Assembly (NCBI RefSeq): GCF_003269275.1
Contig: NZ_QLTS01000001.1
Coordinates: forward strand, 310,001 to 374,000
DNA length: 64,000 nucleotides
Source of the DNA: Phascolarctobacterium faecium DSM 14760
Lineage (GTDB): Bacteria; Bacillota; Negativicutes; Acidaminococcales; Acidaminococcaceae
Direction: 5' to 3'
The notes beneath the pieces were generated by a model. It did not search any database and had not been told where the DNA came from. It was given only the letters and a program-made list of their open reading frames with translations. How positions within the stretch are numbered: position 1 is the first letter of the stretch; the number at the start of each line of letters is the position of its first letter. Shown here one piece after another: positions 1 through 9,116 of the stretch. A program made the position numbers and the translations under genes.

Positions 1-61
1 ACAGCAGCACGAAAGCAACCAGAACCAGCGCAACAAAGCCGATAAATATTTTTTTCGCCAT
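1..61 (-). CDS. N-terminus of a membrane-anchored protein, probably MltG (partial)
   Basis: Only the first 20 codons lie in the window, running off its left edge. They read Met-Ala-Lys-Lys followed by a hydrophobic stretch (IFIGFVALVLVAFVLL), a typical membrane anchor or signal sequence. It starts 4 bases after the ruvX stop, so it is probably translated in the same operon. In many Firmicutes the gene following alaS-ireB-ruvX is the endolytic transglycosylase mltG, which begins with such an anchor. The identity is therefore inferred from position; the catalytic domain is outside the window. Confidence 0.5.
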   Translation of the reverse strand, partial: MAKKIFIGFVALVLVAFVLL

Positions 62-65
62 ACTT

Positions 66-494
66 TCATTCCGTCCTTTTACTTTGTGGACTATCCAGAT
101 AATTTTGCAGAATCACCACAGCCGCCATCATGTCAATAACTTTTTTGCGTTTGCTGCGGCGCAGGTCGGCATCTATCAAAACTTTTTCAGCGGCAACTGT
201 CGAAAGACGCTCGTCCCATAAGACGATTTTAAGCTGCGGGAACATTTCGCCGATCACTCTGGCAAAATCCTCGCAGCTCTGCGCACGTTCGCCTACACTG
301 CCGTTCATATTCTTAGGATAACCTACCACCATCGTATCTACTTCATATTCAGCGATAAGCTCGCCGATACGCTGCAGATCACGTTCTTCACTGGTACGAC
401 GGATTGTTTCCACCCCGTTGGCGATCATCCCCATCAGATCACTGGCGGCTACGCCGATAGTCCGCGTGCCGACATCCAGAGACATACTTCTCAT
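66..494 (-). CDS. ruvX: RuvX/YqgF family putative Holliday junction resolvase / pre-16S rRNA nuclease
   Basis: This 142-residue protein has the YqgF RNase-H-like fold signature. The N-terminal LDVGTRTIGVA carries the first catalytic Asp, VVGYPKNMNGSVG lies in the middle, and LWDERLSTVAAE precedes the C-terminal Asp in VIDMMAAVVIL. Members are cytoplasmic nucleases proposed to act in 16S rRNA 5'-end maturation and in recombination. The length is normal for the family. The ATG at 494 matches the usual start just before the first beta-strand. It lies 19 bases after ireB and 4 bases before the next gene, in the conserved alaS-ireB-ruvX-mltG order, so co-transcription is likely. Confidence 0.95.
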   Translation of the reverse strand: MRSMSLDVGTRTIGVAASDLMGMIANGVETIRRTSEERDLQRIGELIAEYEVDTMVVGYPKNMNGSVGERAQSCEDFARVIGEMFPQLKIVLWDERLSTVAAEKVLIDADLRRSKRKKVIDMMAAVVILQNYLDSPQSKRTE

Positions 495-513
495 GTAAGC
501 AGCTCTCCCCGTC

Positions 514-774
514 TTATTTTGTGTTTTTTTCCAAATATTTTACTACCAGTTCTTCAATAAGCTCATAACGTTCAAAACGACGCAGCTTCGTGCGTGCGTC
601 ATCATGACTGGTAATATATGTAGGATCGCCGCTGAGCAGATAACCTACGAGCTGGTCAATAGGATTATAGCCTTTTTCTTCCAGCGCTTTGCACACCTCG
701 CTGATTGTTTGCGAGACGTCTTTATTTTCATTGTTGCGCTTAAACATCATTGTTTCCTGCGATACCTGAGTCAT
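514..774 (-). CDS. ireB: IreB family regulatory phosphoprotein (UPF0297)
   Basis: A small 86-residue cytoplasmic protein that matches the IreB/UPF0297 family along its length: [19 protein letters not shown] and [20 protein letters not shown] are the family core. In Enterococcus, IreB is phosphorylated by the PASTA kinase IreK on N-terminal Thr residues and negatively controls cephalosporin resistance; here the N-terminus has Thr at positions 2 and 9. A GGAGGGATC ribosome site precedes the ATG. A TACAAT -10-like box sits about 65 bases upstream of the gene, after the alaS terminator, so ireB-ruvX may have its own promoter. Confidence 0.93.
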   Translation of the reverse strand: MTQVSQETMMFKRNNENKDVSQTISEVCKALEEKGYNPIDQLVGYLLSGDPTYITSHDDARTKLRRFERYELIEELVVKYLEKNTK

Positions 775-889
775 CGTTGATCCCTCCTTGATACAAAATT
801 CCCTTGTTGAACAACCGTTTGATATAGATACATTACTATTGTAGCATACCTTGAGACAAAAAAATATAAAATAACTGTGAACTTGTATA

Positions 890-920
890 AATAAAGGCCG
901 AGAATACTCTCGGCCTTTAA
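890..920 (-). terminator. Rho-independent terminator of alaS
   Basis: The inverted repeat TAAAGGCCGAGA / TCTCGGCCTTTA with a 4-base loop lies just after the alaS stop. The following T-run on the minus strand is short. It separates alaS from ireB-ruvX. Confidence 0.75.
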
Positions 921-938
921 GTTTTTTTGCACAATTTA

Positions 939-3563
939 TTATTTTACCTGTGTTTCGATAACGCCCCAGGCTGCTTCCAACGCTTCACCTAATTTAGAAG
1001 CATCTTTACCGCCTGCCTGTGCCATATCAGGACGTCCGCCGCCGCCGCCGCCGCAGATCCTGGCAACCTCTTTGACAATGTTGCCGGCATGGATACCTTT
1101 AGCGACAGCATCTTTCGTAGCCATAGTCAGAATACTGATCTTGCCGTCGGCAAATACTGAAGCCAGCACAACGACGCCGCCGACCTTATCACGCATCTGG
1201 TCACCCAGATTACGCAGTGCTTCGATATCATCGACACTGACCTGCTGCACTAAAGCTTTGATACCTTTGATGTCGCGAATCTGACTGTCAACGTCACTGA
1301 CCTGAGCTTTAGCGATCTTATCGGCCAGCTCGGCAGCTTTTTGCTCAACAGCTTTCAGTTCGCCCTGCAGAGCTGTCAAACGTGCAGGCACATCAGTTAC
1401 ACGGCATTTCAAGCTTGCAGCCAGGCCTTTTACCATAGCTTCCATTTCGTTGACATGAGCCACAGCACCATGCCCTGTCACAGCTTCGATACGGCGAACG
1501 CCAGCACCGGTGCTGGACTCGGAAATTATTTTAAACATACCGATCTGAGCGGTATTAGTCACATGAACGCCGCCGCAGAATTCCATAGAGAAACCCGGTA
1601 CAGTAACGACACGCACGATATCGCCATATTTTTCGCCAAACAGCGCCATCGCACCACGTTTTTTAGCTTCTTCAATCGGCAGTTCTTCAATGGTCACACC
1701 CTTGGCTGCCAAAATCTCTTCATTAACAATAGCTTCGACGCGGCTCAGTTCTTCTTCTGTTACCGGCGAGAAATGCGAAAAGTCGAAACGCAGACGGTCC
1801 GGACCTACATAACTGCCTGCCTGATTGACATGACCGCCTAAGACAGATTTCAAAGCTGCGTGCAGCAAATGCGTTGCCGTATGATTACGGGCAATATCGC
1901 TTTTGCGGCAGCTGTTTACTTCGTAAGTTACCGCATCTCCCACATTGACTGTACCTTCAACTACACGCCCAATCTGGATCGTAGCGCCGTCCGGCAGTTT
2001 TTTGGTATTTTCAACTTCAATCACACCTGTAGGAGCAGTGATACGGCCCAAATCACCTAACTGGCCGCCGCCTTCAGCATGAAAGGCAGTAACGTCAAGA
2101 ATAACGGCAACGTCTTTACCATCTTCTGCATTTTCGATCGGCTGTGCGTCATGCGCAGGGTACAGCATAACGATTTTACCTGTATCTGCAGCTTCATCAA
2201 CCTTTAAGGAAGCAATATCAATACCGCGGGTATTATAAATAACCGGACGGCCTGCTTTATCATCACGGGCTTCACGCGCCATTTTACGCTGAACCTCCAG
2301 CGCAGCGTCAAAACCAGCTTTATCCATCGTCATTCCGTTTTCTTCCAAGATTTCAGCAGTCAGTTCCCACGGAAAGCCAAAGGTATCGTTCAGTTTAAAA
2401 GCTGTAGCTCCATCCAGTATCGTAGCGCCTGCCGCCTCTAATTTAGCTATCTCGTCACTCAGCAGTTCACTGCCCTGACGCAGAGTACGCAGGAAGCTTG
2501 TTTCTTCCATTTCGATAACTTTTTGGATATATTCGCGTTTTTCGACCAGGTTTGGATAAACATGACCGTACATTTCAATAACCACATCCACAGCACCGGC
2601 CAAAAACATTTTGTCGATGCCGATCAAACGTCCGTGACGTACAGCACGGCGCAGAATGCGACGTAAAACATAACCGCGGCCTTCATTGGAAGGCAGGATA
2701 CCGTCGGCGATCATAAAAGTCATACTGCGGGCATGGTCGGCAATTACCTTCAAAGAAATATCGGTTTTTCTTTCTCTGCCATATTCTACAACCGCTACTT
2801 CAGATGCATATTCAATGATCGGGAAAATCAGATCCGTTTCAAAATTAGACGGTTTGCCCTGCAGCACGGAAGCCAAACGTTCGAGACCGGCACCGGTATC
2901 AATATTTTTGTTAGCCAGCGGCGTATAAGTACCATCTTCATTTTGATTATATTGAGTGAATACCAGATTCCAGATTTCCAGGAAACGGTCACAATCGCAG
3001 CCTACAGCACAAGTCGGTTTGCCGCAGCCGCGTTCTTCACCCAGATCGACATGAATCTCGGAGCAGGGACCGCAGGGGCCGCTGCCGATCTCCCAAAAAT
3101 TCTCTTCCAACCGTACGATGCGTTCTTCAGGCAATCCAACGACATTATGCCAGATATCAAAAGCTTCATCATCTTCGGTATGGATAGTAATCCACAGCTT
3201 ATCAGCAGGAATCCCCAACTCTTTGGTAACAAATTCCCAGCTCCAGGGAATGATCTCTTTTTTAAAATAATCGCCGAAAGAGAAATTACCAAGCATTTCA
3301 AAATAAGTATGGTGGCGGGCAGTACGGCCGACATTCTCAATATCGCCTGTACGCACGCATTTTTGGCAGGTCGCAATACGAGGAGAAGGCGGTTTCATTT
3401 TACCTGTAAAAAAAGGTTTGAAAGGAGCCATACCGGCGCCAATCAAAAGCAGCGTCGGATCATCCTGAGGAATGAGTGACGCGCTGGGCAGGATCAAATG
3501 TCCTCTATCTTCGAAGAATTTTAAAAATTTCTCACGAATTTCATTACCAGTCATGTACTTCAT
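939..3563 (-). CDS. alaS: Alanine--tRNA ligase
   Basis: Charges tRNA-Ala with alanine in the cytoplasm. The 874-residue protein has the full domain set. The class II catalytic core (about residues 1-240) includes RKFFEDRGH-like and SWEFV segments and [14 protein letters not shown]. The tRNA-recognition domain follows, then the editing domain with NHTATHLLH and CGGVHV (zinc-binding His/Cys). The C-Ala domain has the glycine-rich [16 protein letters not shown] near the end. Length is normal. The ATG at 3563 is preceded by AAAGGAGCG. No T-box is visible upstream; instead a short transcription unit lies at 3688-3760. It heads the conserved alaS-ireB-ruvX block. Confidence 0.98.
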   Translation of the reverse strand: MKYMTGNEIREKFLKFFEDRGHLILPSASLIPQDDPTLLLIGAGMAPFKPFFTGKMKPPSPRIATCQKCVRTGDIENVGRTARHHTYFEMLGNFSFGDYFKKEIIPWSWEFVTKELGIPADKLWITIHTEDDEAFDIWHNVVGLPEERIVRLEENFWEIGSGPCGPCSEIHVDLGEERGCGKPTCAVGCDCDRFLEIWNLVFTQYNQNEDGTYTPLANKNIDTGAGLERLASVLQGKPSNFETDLIFPIIEYASEVAVVEYGRERKTDISLKVIADHARSMTFMIADGILPSNEGRGYVLRRILRRAVRHGRLIGIDKMFLAGAVDVVIEMYGHVYPNLVEKREYIQKVIEMEETSFLRTLRQGSELLSDEIAKLEAAGATILDGATAFKLNDTFGFPWELTAEILEENGMTMDKAGFDAALEVQRKMAREARDDKAGRPVIYNTRGIDIASLKVDEAADTGKIVMLYPAHDAQPIENAEDGKDVAVILDVTAFHAEGGGQLGDLGRITAPTGVIEVENTKKLPDGATIQIGRVVEGTVNVGDAVTYEVNSCRKSDIARNHTATHLLHAALKSVLGGHVNQAGSYVGPDRLRFDFSHFSPVTEEELSRVEAIVNEEILAAKGVTIEELPIEEAKKRGAMALFGEKYGDIVRVVTVPGFSMEFCGGVHVTNTAQIGMFKIISESSTGAGVRRIEAVTGHGAVAHVNEMEAMVKGLAASLKCRVTDVPARLTALQGELKAVEQKAAELADKIAKAQVSDVDSQIRDIKGIKALVQQVSVDDIEALRNLGDQMRDKVGGVVVLASVFADGKISILTMATKDAVAKGIHAGNIVKEVARICGGGGGGRPDMAQAGGKDASKLGEALEAAWGVIETQVK

Positions 3564-3687
3564 AATCGTTTTATCGCTCCTTTAAAGTCGAAACATCATA
3601 ATAAAAAATTATATAAAAATTAACGGCTAAAGTCAATTAAACTGACAAAGTATACACTATTTTCCTGACACTAAACTTTTATTTATA

Positions 3688-3760
3688 TAAAAAAGCCGTA
3701 AGCAAAAACTTACGGCTCCACGCCAAGTATTTCAGGAGGACACCCAAAACTTTCGGCACT
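3688..3760 (-). ncRNA. Candidate small RNA with exposed CCUCCU (anti-Shine-Dalgarno) loop
   Basis: A consensus promoter (3765-3793) is followed by about 70 nt that end in a strong intrinsic terminator. The terminator is AGCCGTAAG, loop TTTTTG, CTTACGGCT, then T6 (3717 down to 3688). There is no ORF. The 5' part can fold as GCC..AAGU / ACUUGGC, leaving a loop that contains UGUCCUCCUGA, complementary to the ribosome-binding site core. The unit lies between the PepT-like gene and alaS, both on the same strand. Readthrough from the peptidase gene is possible, but the good promoter argues for an independent RNA. I do not recognise an Rfam family; 6S and SRP RNA are excluded by size and sequence. 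Confidence 0.55.
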
Positions 3761-3764
3761 ATCA

Positions 3765-3793
3765 ATTATAGATATGTTTTTACACAAAGTCAA
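3765..3793 (-). promoter_or_regulatory. Sigma-70-type promoter for the 3688-3760 RNA
   Basis: On the minus strand, -35 TTGACT (3793-3788) is followed by a 17-base spacer and -10 TATAAT (3770-3765). Transcription would start near 3760, inside the alaS/peptidase intergenic region. Confidence 0.7.
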
Positions 3794-3858
3794 TATTCTT
3801 TTTCATTTTTCTCGTTTAATGTAATTTTCTGTTTTTGGTTATTGTGAAAACAGCCTGG

Positions 3859-4986
3859 CTATTTTTCCCCGGTAATTCGGATTATTTCCGTTACCCAGCG
3901 AGCGCAGTCGTACAAATCACACTCACGCAGGCACTCTTCTGTAGTATGTACCTTGTTCATACCTGTAGCTAGAAGTACGCAGGGCAAACCATAGCCGCAG
4001 AGGAAATTGCCGTCACTGCAGCCACCTGTTTTCGTCAGTTCAAAAGGCAGCTGCAGATTATCGGCTGCCTGCTTAGCCAGCAATACCGCCGTATGGTCTT
4101 CCGCTACATGAACAGCAGGACAGCCTTCTACCGGATCAACCTCTAAAATACCGCCGCCGGCTTCAACCACTTCTCTGATACACCTGATCGTTTCATTCTT
4201 CAGCCGCTCCAGCTTATCAGGGTCCATACAGCGCATATCGATCACGAATTTAGCCTGCTCCGCAACGATGTTTGTTGCAGCACCGCCTTCGATCTGTCCT
4301 ATATTTAATGTAGTTTCTTCATCAAGACGTCCGTAAGCAGGCAGCGCCGTCAAAGCTTTCGCCGCCAGCATAATGGCATTGATACCTTTTTCAGGCTCGA
4401 TACCTGCATGAGCCGACTTACCTTTGACTGTAAAATAAATATCGAACAGCCGCGGCGCAGAGTTCGTAACGATACCGGGCGCACCACCGATATCCAGGCA
4501 ATAACCGAGATCAGCCCTGATATCCTTCGGGTCAAGATTGACCACTCCCAGACAACCGATCTCTTCGGCAATCGTAAAACACAGCTGGATATCGCCATGC
4601 GGGATATTCTGCTCCTGCACGGCCCGCACTGCTTCCAGCACAGCCGCTATACCAACTTTATCATCACCGCCTAAAGTAGTAGTTCCGTCAGAATAAAGGA
4701 CTCCGTCCCTGCGCACGACCTTCGTTCCCGTTGTCGGCGGCACTGAATCCATATGTGCTTCAAAAAACAGTCCGGCTGCACCCTCTACATTGCCCGGTAA
4801 AAATGCCCACACATTGCCTGTTGTCCCGCCGATCTTCCTGCCGGCATCGTCCACCTTTACTTCCAGTCCCATTGCCTGCAGCTTCTGTACCAGCAGATCG
4901 GCTTCGGCCTTTTCGTCCTTACTAGGACAGGGCACACTGACCAGTTCTATAAATTCATTTAAAATACGTGTTTTATTAATCATCAT
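3859..4986 (-). CDS. M20/PepT-like peptidase (tripeptidase T family)
   Basis: A 375-residue zinc metallopeptidase of the M20 family, closest to the PepT-like aminopeptidase subgroup. Metal ligands and catalytic residues are visible in order: EAHMDSVPP (His-x-Asp), LGGDDKVGIAA (bridging Asp), TIAEEIGCLG (catalytic Glu-Glu), CLDIGG (Asp) and NKVHTTEE (His). The inserted dimerisation domain runs from about VKGKSAHAG to the middle of the protein. No signal peptide, so it is a cytoplasmic enzyme that removes N-terminal residues from short peptides. The substrate is not readable from sequence. A start one codon later (second Met) is possible. Confidence 0.9.
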   Translation of the reverse strand: MMINKTRILNEFIELVSVPCPSKDEKAEADLLVQKLQAMGLEVKVDDAGRKIGGTTGNVWAFLPGNVEGAAGLFFEAHMDSVPPTTGTKVVRRDGVLYSDGTTTLGGDDKVGIAAVLEAVRAVQEQNIPHGDIQLCFTIAEEIGCLGVVNLDPKDIRADLGYCLDIGGAPGIVTNSAPRLFDIYFTVKGKSAHAGIEPEKGINAIMLAAKALTALPAYGRLDEETTLNIGQIEGGAATNIVAEQAKFVIDMRCMDPDKLERLKNETIRCIREVVEAGGGILEVDPVEGCPAVHVAEDHTAVLLAKQAADNLQLPFELTKTGGCSDGNFLCGYGLPCVLLATGMNKVHTTEECLRECDLYDCARWVTEIIRITGEK

Positions 4987-5067
4987 TATTACCTCACAAT
5001 TTACAGGATATTATCTATTATAGCACCGACCTGCTCCGGCAGCTACTTTTATAAATTGCCAAATAAA

Positions 5068-5094
5068 AAAGAGCAGGGAATCTATCCTTGCTCC
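5068..5094 (-). terminator. Terminator overlapping the end of the 5082-5318 gene
   Basis: On the minus strand GAGCAAGGA / TCCCTGCTC followed by T6 forms a hairpin whose left arm is the last codons and stop of the upstream gene. Confidence 0.75.
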
Positions 5095-5318
5095 TGATCA
5101 AGATATTTTTTTATGATATCTGCGGCTTCTTCCGGCATAATATCATTACATAAGTCAGTGTCATTCAAAATCGCCTGCAGGCTTCTGCTCTGCTGATAAT
5201 CAAAATACTGCCATTTTAAACTGCGGCTGCTCCACATTTCCAAACCTTCTTTTAAATCACCATAACGCAGTAGAAAGAACCATTTATGATCACGGGAAGT
5301 TACTTTTTTATAAAACAT
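5082..5318 (-). CDS. Hypothetical protein, 78 aa
   Basis: I do not recognise this protein. The reading frame opens further upstream, but the ATG at 5318 is chosen because GGAGGG sits 5 bases before it and the upstream codons read through the promoter region. The 78 residues (beginning MFYKKVTSRDHKWF) form a small soluble protein with aromatic-rich middle (KWQYFDYQQ) and an acidic helical C-terminus (MPEEAADIIKKYLDQ). It is a single-gene unit with its own terminator. Its promoter is one of three copies of a C-run element (5344-5436) also found upstream of regulators at 21.3 and 41.3 kb, which suggests shared control. Confidence 0.7.
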   Translation of the reverse strand: MFYKKVTSRDHKWFFLLRYGDLKEGLEMWSSRSLKWQYFDYQQSRSLQAILNDTDLCNDIMPEEAADIIKKYLDQEQG

Positions 5319-5343
5319 ATTCTCCCTCCGTTCCCCTCTGTCC

Positions 5344-5436
5344 TTATTATAGCACAAGAGTACCCCCCCACAAGACATACAAGAACTTTTTATCTTCGCC
5401 TGACGCAACGTTTTTGCTCAAACGTTTTGATAATCG
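5344..5436 (-). promoter_or_regulatory. Copy 1 of a repeated promoter/operator element
   Basis: Reading the minus strand: GATTATCAAAACG, GAGCAA, a spacer, then AAGTTCTTGTATGTCTTGT, a run of G, and a -10 TATAAT (5351-5346). A 22-base core (5370-5391) is identical to 41336-41357, and the order of parts is the same in both copies. A more diverged copy lies at 21331-21397. All three are upstream of minus-strand genes, with the G-run between the putative -35 and -10. Confidence 0.6.
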
Positions 5437-5475
5437 TCCAGTTCCCAAAAATATCTCCTTTATCTGATAAATAGC

Positions 5476-5503
5476 TTGGCAAATAACAAAAATGTGGTAC
5501 AAT
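5476..5503 (+). promoter_or_regulatory. Promoter of yhdT-panF
   Basis: -35 TTGGCA, 16-base spacer, -10 TACAAT, about 70 bases before the yhdT start. It is divergent from the repeated element at 5344-5436. Confidence 0.65.
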
Positions 5504-5575
5504 AATAGCGATAAATCCCGCAGACCGGACCGCTCACTCTTTTCATCCTGGCCGATACTGCAGAAGGAGCAAAAA

Positions 5576-5836
5576 ATGAATCGTAAAGAAAAATTCAAAC
5601 AGGCTAATCGGGAAGCAAATGCCACCTGGTTAGCCCTTCTTATTGTCATCTTCTTTTGGTGCGTCGCAGGCTTTGGTCTTGCTGACGTTAAGGTAGAATT
5701 TTTCCAGACGCCCCTGTGGGTCTGGGCAGGCTGCATCGGCACCTGGCTGTTTGCCATCGTCGTTTCTGTAGTTCTTGCCAATTGCATCTTTAAAGATATG
5801 GACTTGGACGACAAGGAGGATGAAATCAATGGGTAA
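5576..5836 (+). CDS. yhdT: YhdT family membrane protein (DUF997)
   Basis: An 86-residue inner-membrane protein with two hydrophobic segments (about residues 18-38 and 50-72) and an acidic C-terminal tail (DMDLDDKEDEING). This matches YhdT, the small protein encoded directly upstream of panF in many bacteria, probably an accessory of the symporter. The start is set at the ATG at 5576 because AGAAGGAGC precedes it; earlier in-frame codons overlap the promoter. The 3' end overlaps the panF start by 8 bases, implying translational coupling. Confidence 0.88.
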   Translation: MNRKEKFKQANREANATWLALLIVIFFWCVAGFGLADVKVEFFQTPLWVWAGCIGTWLFAIVVSVVLANCIFKDMDLDDKEDEING

Positions 5837-7325
5837 TTTCTTCCACCTCTGGCCTGTTCTTTTATTCCTTGCCTTTATGCTTGGCGTCAGCTTTTGGGTG
5901 CAGCGAGCTTCCCGCGGCGACCGCCAGCAGAACTTTGCTAAAGATTATTTTATCGGCGGCCGCAGTCTGGGCGGTTTTGTCCTGGCTATGACTACCGTTG
6001 CAACCTACAGCTCAGTCAGCACCTTTGTCGGTGGTCCCGGTATGGCCTGGGCCATCGGTTATGGCTGGCTTTATATGGCGATCGTACAAGTCGTAGTCAT
6101 CTTCCTCGTTTTAGGTATTTTCGGCAAAAAGATCGCTATGGTTTCACGCAAAATTGACGCTGTTACAGTAGTCGATGTTATCCGCAGCCGCTATCAATCC
6201 GATTTGCTTGCCAATATTTCCGCGCTGGTGATCGTTGCCTTCTTCTGTGCGACGATGGTCGCCCAGTTCGTGGGAGCTGCCAAGCTCTTTGAAGCTGTTA
6301 CAGGCTTCTCCTATGTCACTGGACTGACATTATTTGGCCTGATCGTTGTCTTTTATACTACTGTTGGCGGCTTCAAAGGCGTTGCCATTACTGACGCTAT
6401 CTGTGCCGTCGCTATGATCATCGGCCTTTTTATCCTGTTCTTCTCAATGCTGGAAACAGGAGGCGGTTATGAAAAAATCATGACCCATATCCAAACCAAT
6501 CATCCCGATATGCTGGAACCGCTTTCCCGCGGCAAAATGCCGATCTCGCTCTATATCAGCCAGTGGCTGCTTGTTGGTGTCTGTACACTGGCACTACCGC
6601 AATCAGTAGTCCGCGGCATCAGTTACAAAAACACCAAAGCCCTGCATAACGCTATGATTATCGGCACCGTCGTTATCGGCGCCATGACTCTGATCGCTAC
6701 CTGGATCGGCGTCCTTTCCAAGGGCGTGCTTACCGATACCCTGCAGGCTTACGGCGGCAGCGTCGATAACATCACCCCGCTTACTATCATTGGTACCATG
6801 GACCCTTTCTGGGCCGGCATCACCATCATCGGTCCTATCGCAGCAACTATTTCTACCGTGTCTTCCCTGCTGCTGGCCTCCTCTTCCGCTATCATCAAAG
6901 ACGTATATATGCACGAATGCTCCAAACGCCATAAAACAGTTTCCAATAATACGATACGTCTGTTCAGCATGGGTGCTACCGTTATCCTTGGCCTTGGAGT
7001 TTACTTTATTGCCATTGCCCCGCCCAGCGTTATCTGGAAAATAAATATGTTCGCTTTCGGAGGCCTGGAAACAGCATTCTTCTGGGTCCTGATCTTCGGG
7101 CTGTTCTGGAAAAAAGCCAACCGCACCGGCGCCGTTTTCGCTATGGCTGGTGGCGTACTCGCCTACTGCACTACTATGGCGCTGCAAATCAAATTCTTTG
7201 ATCTGCACCAGATAGTTATCGGCATCGGAGCTTCGTTGATTTTCTTCCTTATCGGCAACGCCCTTGGCAAAGAACACGACGAACATATTCTGCGTATTTT
7301 CTTTCCCGAAAAGTATAGCGATTAA
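5829..7325 (+). CDS. panF: Sodium/pantothenate symporter
   Basis: A 498-residue sodium:solute symporter (SSF family) of the inner membrane. It has about 13 hydrophobic segments and family landmarks such as FIGGRSLGGFVLAMTTVATYSS near the N-terminus, GGFKGVAITDA and the polar LLLASSSAIIKDVY segment. PanF imports pantothenate for coenzyme A synthesis; the adjacent YhdT supports this choice over proline or other SSF transporters. The start at 5829 has AAGGAGGATG upstream and overlaps the yhdT stop. A bidirectional terminator follows. Confidence 0.93.
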   Translation: MGNFFHLWPVLLFLAFMLGVSFWVQRASRGDRQQNFAKDYFIGGRSLGGFVLAMTTVATYSSVSTFVGGPGMAWAIGYGWLYMAIVQVVVIFLVLGIFGKKIAMVSRKIDAVTVVDVIRSRYQSDLLANISALVIVAFFCATMVAQFVGAAKLFEAVTGFSYVTGLTLFGLIVVFYTTVGGFKGVAITDAICAVAMIIGLFILFFSMLETGGGYEKIMTHIQTNHPDMLEPLSRGKMPISLYISQWLLVGVCTLALPQSVVRGISYKNTKALHNAMIIGTVVIGAMTLIATWIGVLSKGVLTDTLQAYGGSVDNITPLTIIGTMDPFWAGITIIGPIAATISTVSSLLLASSSAIIKDVYMHECSKRHKTVSNNTIRLFSMGATVILGLGVYFIAIAPPSVIWKINMFAFGGLETAFFWVLIFGLFWKKANRTGAVFAMAGGVLAYCTTMALQIKFFDLHQIVIGIGASLIFFLIGNALGKEHDEHILRIFFPEKYSD

Positions 7326-7334
7326 AAATGTTAT

Positions 7335-7379
7335 AAAAAAGCTTCGCAGCATAAAATTACCCGCTGCGAAGCTTTTTTT
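7335..7379. terminator. Bidirectional terminator between panF and the exonuclease gene
   Basis: A 15-bp stem, AAAAAGCTTCGCAGC / GCTGCGAAGCTTTTT, with A/T tails on both sides between convergent genes. Confidence 0.9.
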
Positions 7380-7384
7380 GTATT

Positions 7385-7984
7385 TTATTTATGCAGCTCT
7401 GCTGCCTCGTCCCAGTAAGCCTCCGGCTTCCAGCCGTCAGCAAGCAATTTTACCAGCAGCTTGCCGGTATTGGCAGCATCGTCATAAGCAGTATGCCACA
7501 AACCGCCTGTATCAACGTTTTGTTCTTCTGTTGCCTTCTTCAGCCCGGTCGTATACGTATCGCCTTTCAGCAGCTTATAAGCTGCCGCCAGATCAAGATA
7601 GTCTTCAGGTAAAACAGGATTTTCCAATTTATGCCGTCTGCAGCCTTCCGCCACCACCTTATAATCCTCATCACCCCAGGCCACAAAATAAGTCTGCCCC
7701 GGTACATATAAAGCTTTGATCTGTTCAAGCATCTCTCCAAATTCTATTGCTGATTCCATATCCTTTTCAGTGATCATACAAAAATCCATTCCCTCTTTAG
7801 CCTGCTTCGGATAAAAATGCGGATGGACAAAATTTTGGATCTTACCTGTGACCGCAAGGGAATTTCCATCTATTTTCACCGCTCCGATCTCAATTATTTC
7901 TGAAAAAAATCCTCGTGGACGTCCCATTCTTTTGGTATATTGAGTAAACTCAAAATCTGCCACAAAAAAGTCCCTGCTCATCAA
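7385..7984 (-). CDS. DEDDh 3'-5' exonuclease (KapD/ERI-like)
   Basis: A 199-residue cytoplasmic exonuclease-fold protein. FFVADFEFTQY carries the first Asp-Glu pair (Exo I), WGDEDYKVV the Exo II Asp, and LWHTAYDDAANTGKLL the His and Asp of Exo III. The layout resembles KapD and ERI-1-type nucleases rather than the DNA polymerase epsilon subunit, but substrate (RNA or DNA) cannot be decided. Two consecutive Met codons begin the frame; either could start. It stands alone, convergent with panF. Confidence 0.85.
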   Translation of the reverse strand: MMSRDFFVADFEFTQYTKRMGRPRGFFSEIIEIGAVKIDGNSLAVTGKIQNFVHPHFYPKQAKEGMDFCMITEKDMESAIEFGEMLEQIKALYVPGQTYFVAWGDEDYKVVAEGCRRHKLENPVLPEDYLDLAAAYKLLKGDTYTTGLKKATEEQNVDTGGLWHTAYDDAANTGKLLVKLLADGWKPEAYWDEAAELHK

Positions 7985-8155
7985 TCTGCCACCATCTTTT
8001 CTAAATATTTACATTAATTATAACACCATCTGCCATTAATGCACTATCTGCTGAATTTTCCGAATTATAAAATTTTGCCTAATTACTTAAACTTTCCCTA
8101 AAATAATGCTAAAATATAAAAGTTCATACTTTTATAAACAACAGGAGTGTTATAG

Positions 8156-9055
8156 ATGCAGCAACATCAATTAAAAGGCAGCCTGATGCTGTTTTTCTGC
8201 GCCCTGATCTGGGGACTGGCCTTTGTCGCACAAAGCGTCGGAGCCGACCACGTAGGCGCATTTACCTTCAATGGCCTCCGCTCATTGATCGGCGCGGTTT
8301 TTCTGATCCCCTGCGTCGCCTTTTTTGACCGGCTTGCAGGCAGACCTTTTTCTATTTGGGGTACTGATAACAAAACAGAACAGCAGGACCTTATTACCGG
8401 CGGCATCGTCTGCGGTATCGTGCTGACTATCGCCAGTACTCTGCAGCAGATCGGTATCGGCCATACCACTGTCGGCAAAGCCGGTTTTATTACTACGCTC
8501 TATATCGTTATCGTGCCCCTTTTTGGGCTTATTGTACACAAAACCGTTACCAAACTGCAATGGCTCAGCGTTTTTATTGCCGCTGTCGGTATGTATTTTA
8601 TCTGTATTACCGAAAATTTCAGCGTCAATTACGGCGATATGATCATTTTGGCCTGCGCCTGCTTTTTCGCACTGCATATCATCACTATCGAACGTTTTTC
8701 CGTATTGGTAGACGGTGTGCGGATGTCGCTGCTGCAATTTGCCGTCTGCGGTATTTTAAGTCTGCCTGCCATCTTCTTTTATGAAACGCCGTCCTGGGAA
8801 GCGCTTGACCAGGCCTGGCTGCCTATCTTATACGCCGGCATCATGTCCTGCGGCATCGCCTATACCCTGCAGATCCTTGGTCAAAAATACGTCAATGTTA
8901 TTTTAGCTTCCATCATTTTAAGTATGGAATCCGTCTTTTCGGTTTTCGCAGGCTGGCTGATGCTGGGCGAACAGCTTTCCCTGCGTGAAATAGGAGGCTG
9001 CGTACTGGTCTTTGCCGCGATCCTGCTGGCACAGATGCCTCCCAAACAACAATAA
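8156..9055 (+). CDS. DMT superfamily transporter (EamA domains)
   Basis: A 299-residue inner-membrane protein with about ten hydrophobic segments in two EamA halves: the first ends near TVGKAGFITTLYIVIVPLFGL, the second has the matching ILASIILSMESVFSVFAGWL motif. It belongs to the drug/metabolite exporters; the substrate is unknown. An ACAGGAGTG ribosome site precedes the ATG. The gene is single, with a shared terminator after it. Confidence 0.92.
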   Translation: MQQHQLKGSLMLFFCALIWGLAFVAQSVGADHVGAFTFNGLRSLIGAVFLIPCVAFFDRLAGRPFSIWGTDNKTEQQDLITGGIVCGIVLTIASTLQQIGIGHTTVGKAGFITTLYIVIVPLFGLIVHKTVTKLQWLSVFIAAVGMYFICITENFSVNYGDMIILACACFFALHIITIERFSVLVDGVRMSLLQFAVCGILSLPAIFFYETPSWEALDQAWLPILYAGIMSCGIAYTLQILGQKYVNVILASIILSMESVFSVFAGWLMLGEQLSLREIGGCVLVFAAILLAQMPPKQQ

Positions 9056-9077
9056 AATAAAAACTTGCAGCATAAAC

Positions 9078-9116
9078 AAAACCCGTTTCTATACAAAATA
9101 TAGAAGCGGGTTTTTA
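9078..9116. terminator. Bidirectional terminator after the DMT gene
   Basis: AACCCGTTTCTATA / TATAGAAGCGGGTT stem with flanking A and T runs; the minus-strand YgjP-like gene ends inside it. Confidence 0.85.

Noticed and set aside
1030-1060. Repeated GCCGCCGCC run near the alaS end
   Set aside because: It encodes the conserved glycine-rich stretch of AlaS; not a microsatellite of interest.
3688-3760. 6S RNA or SRP RNA as identity of the alaS-upstream RNA
   Set aside because: Too short (about 70 nt) and lacks the SRP tetraloop motif and the 6S open-bubble structure.
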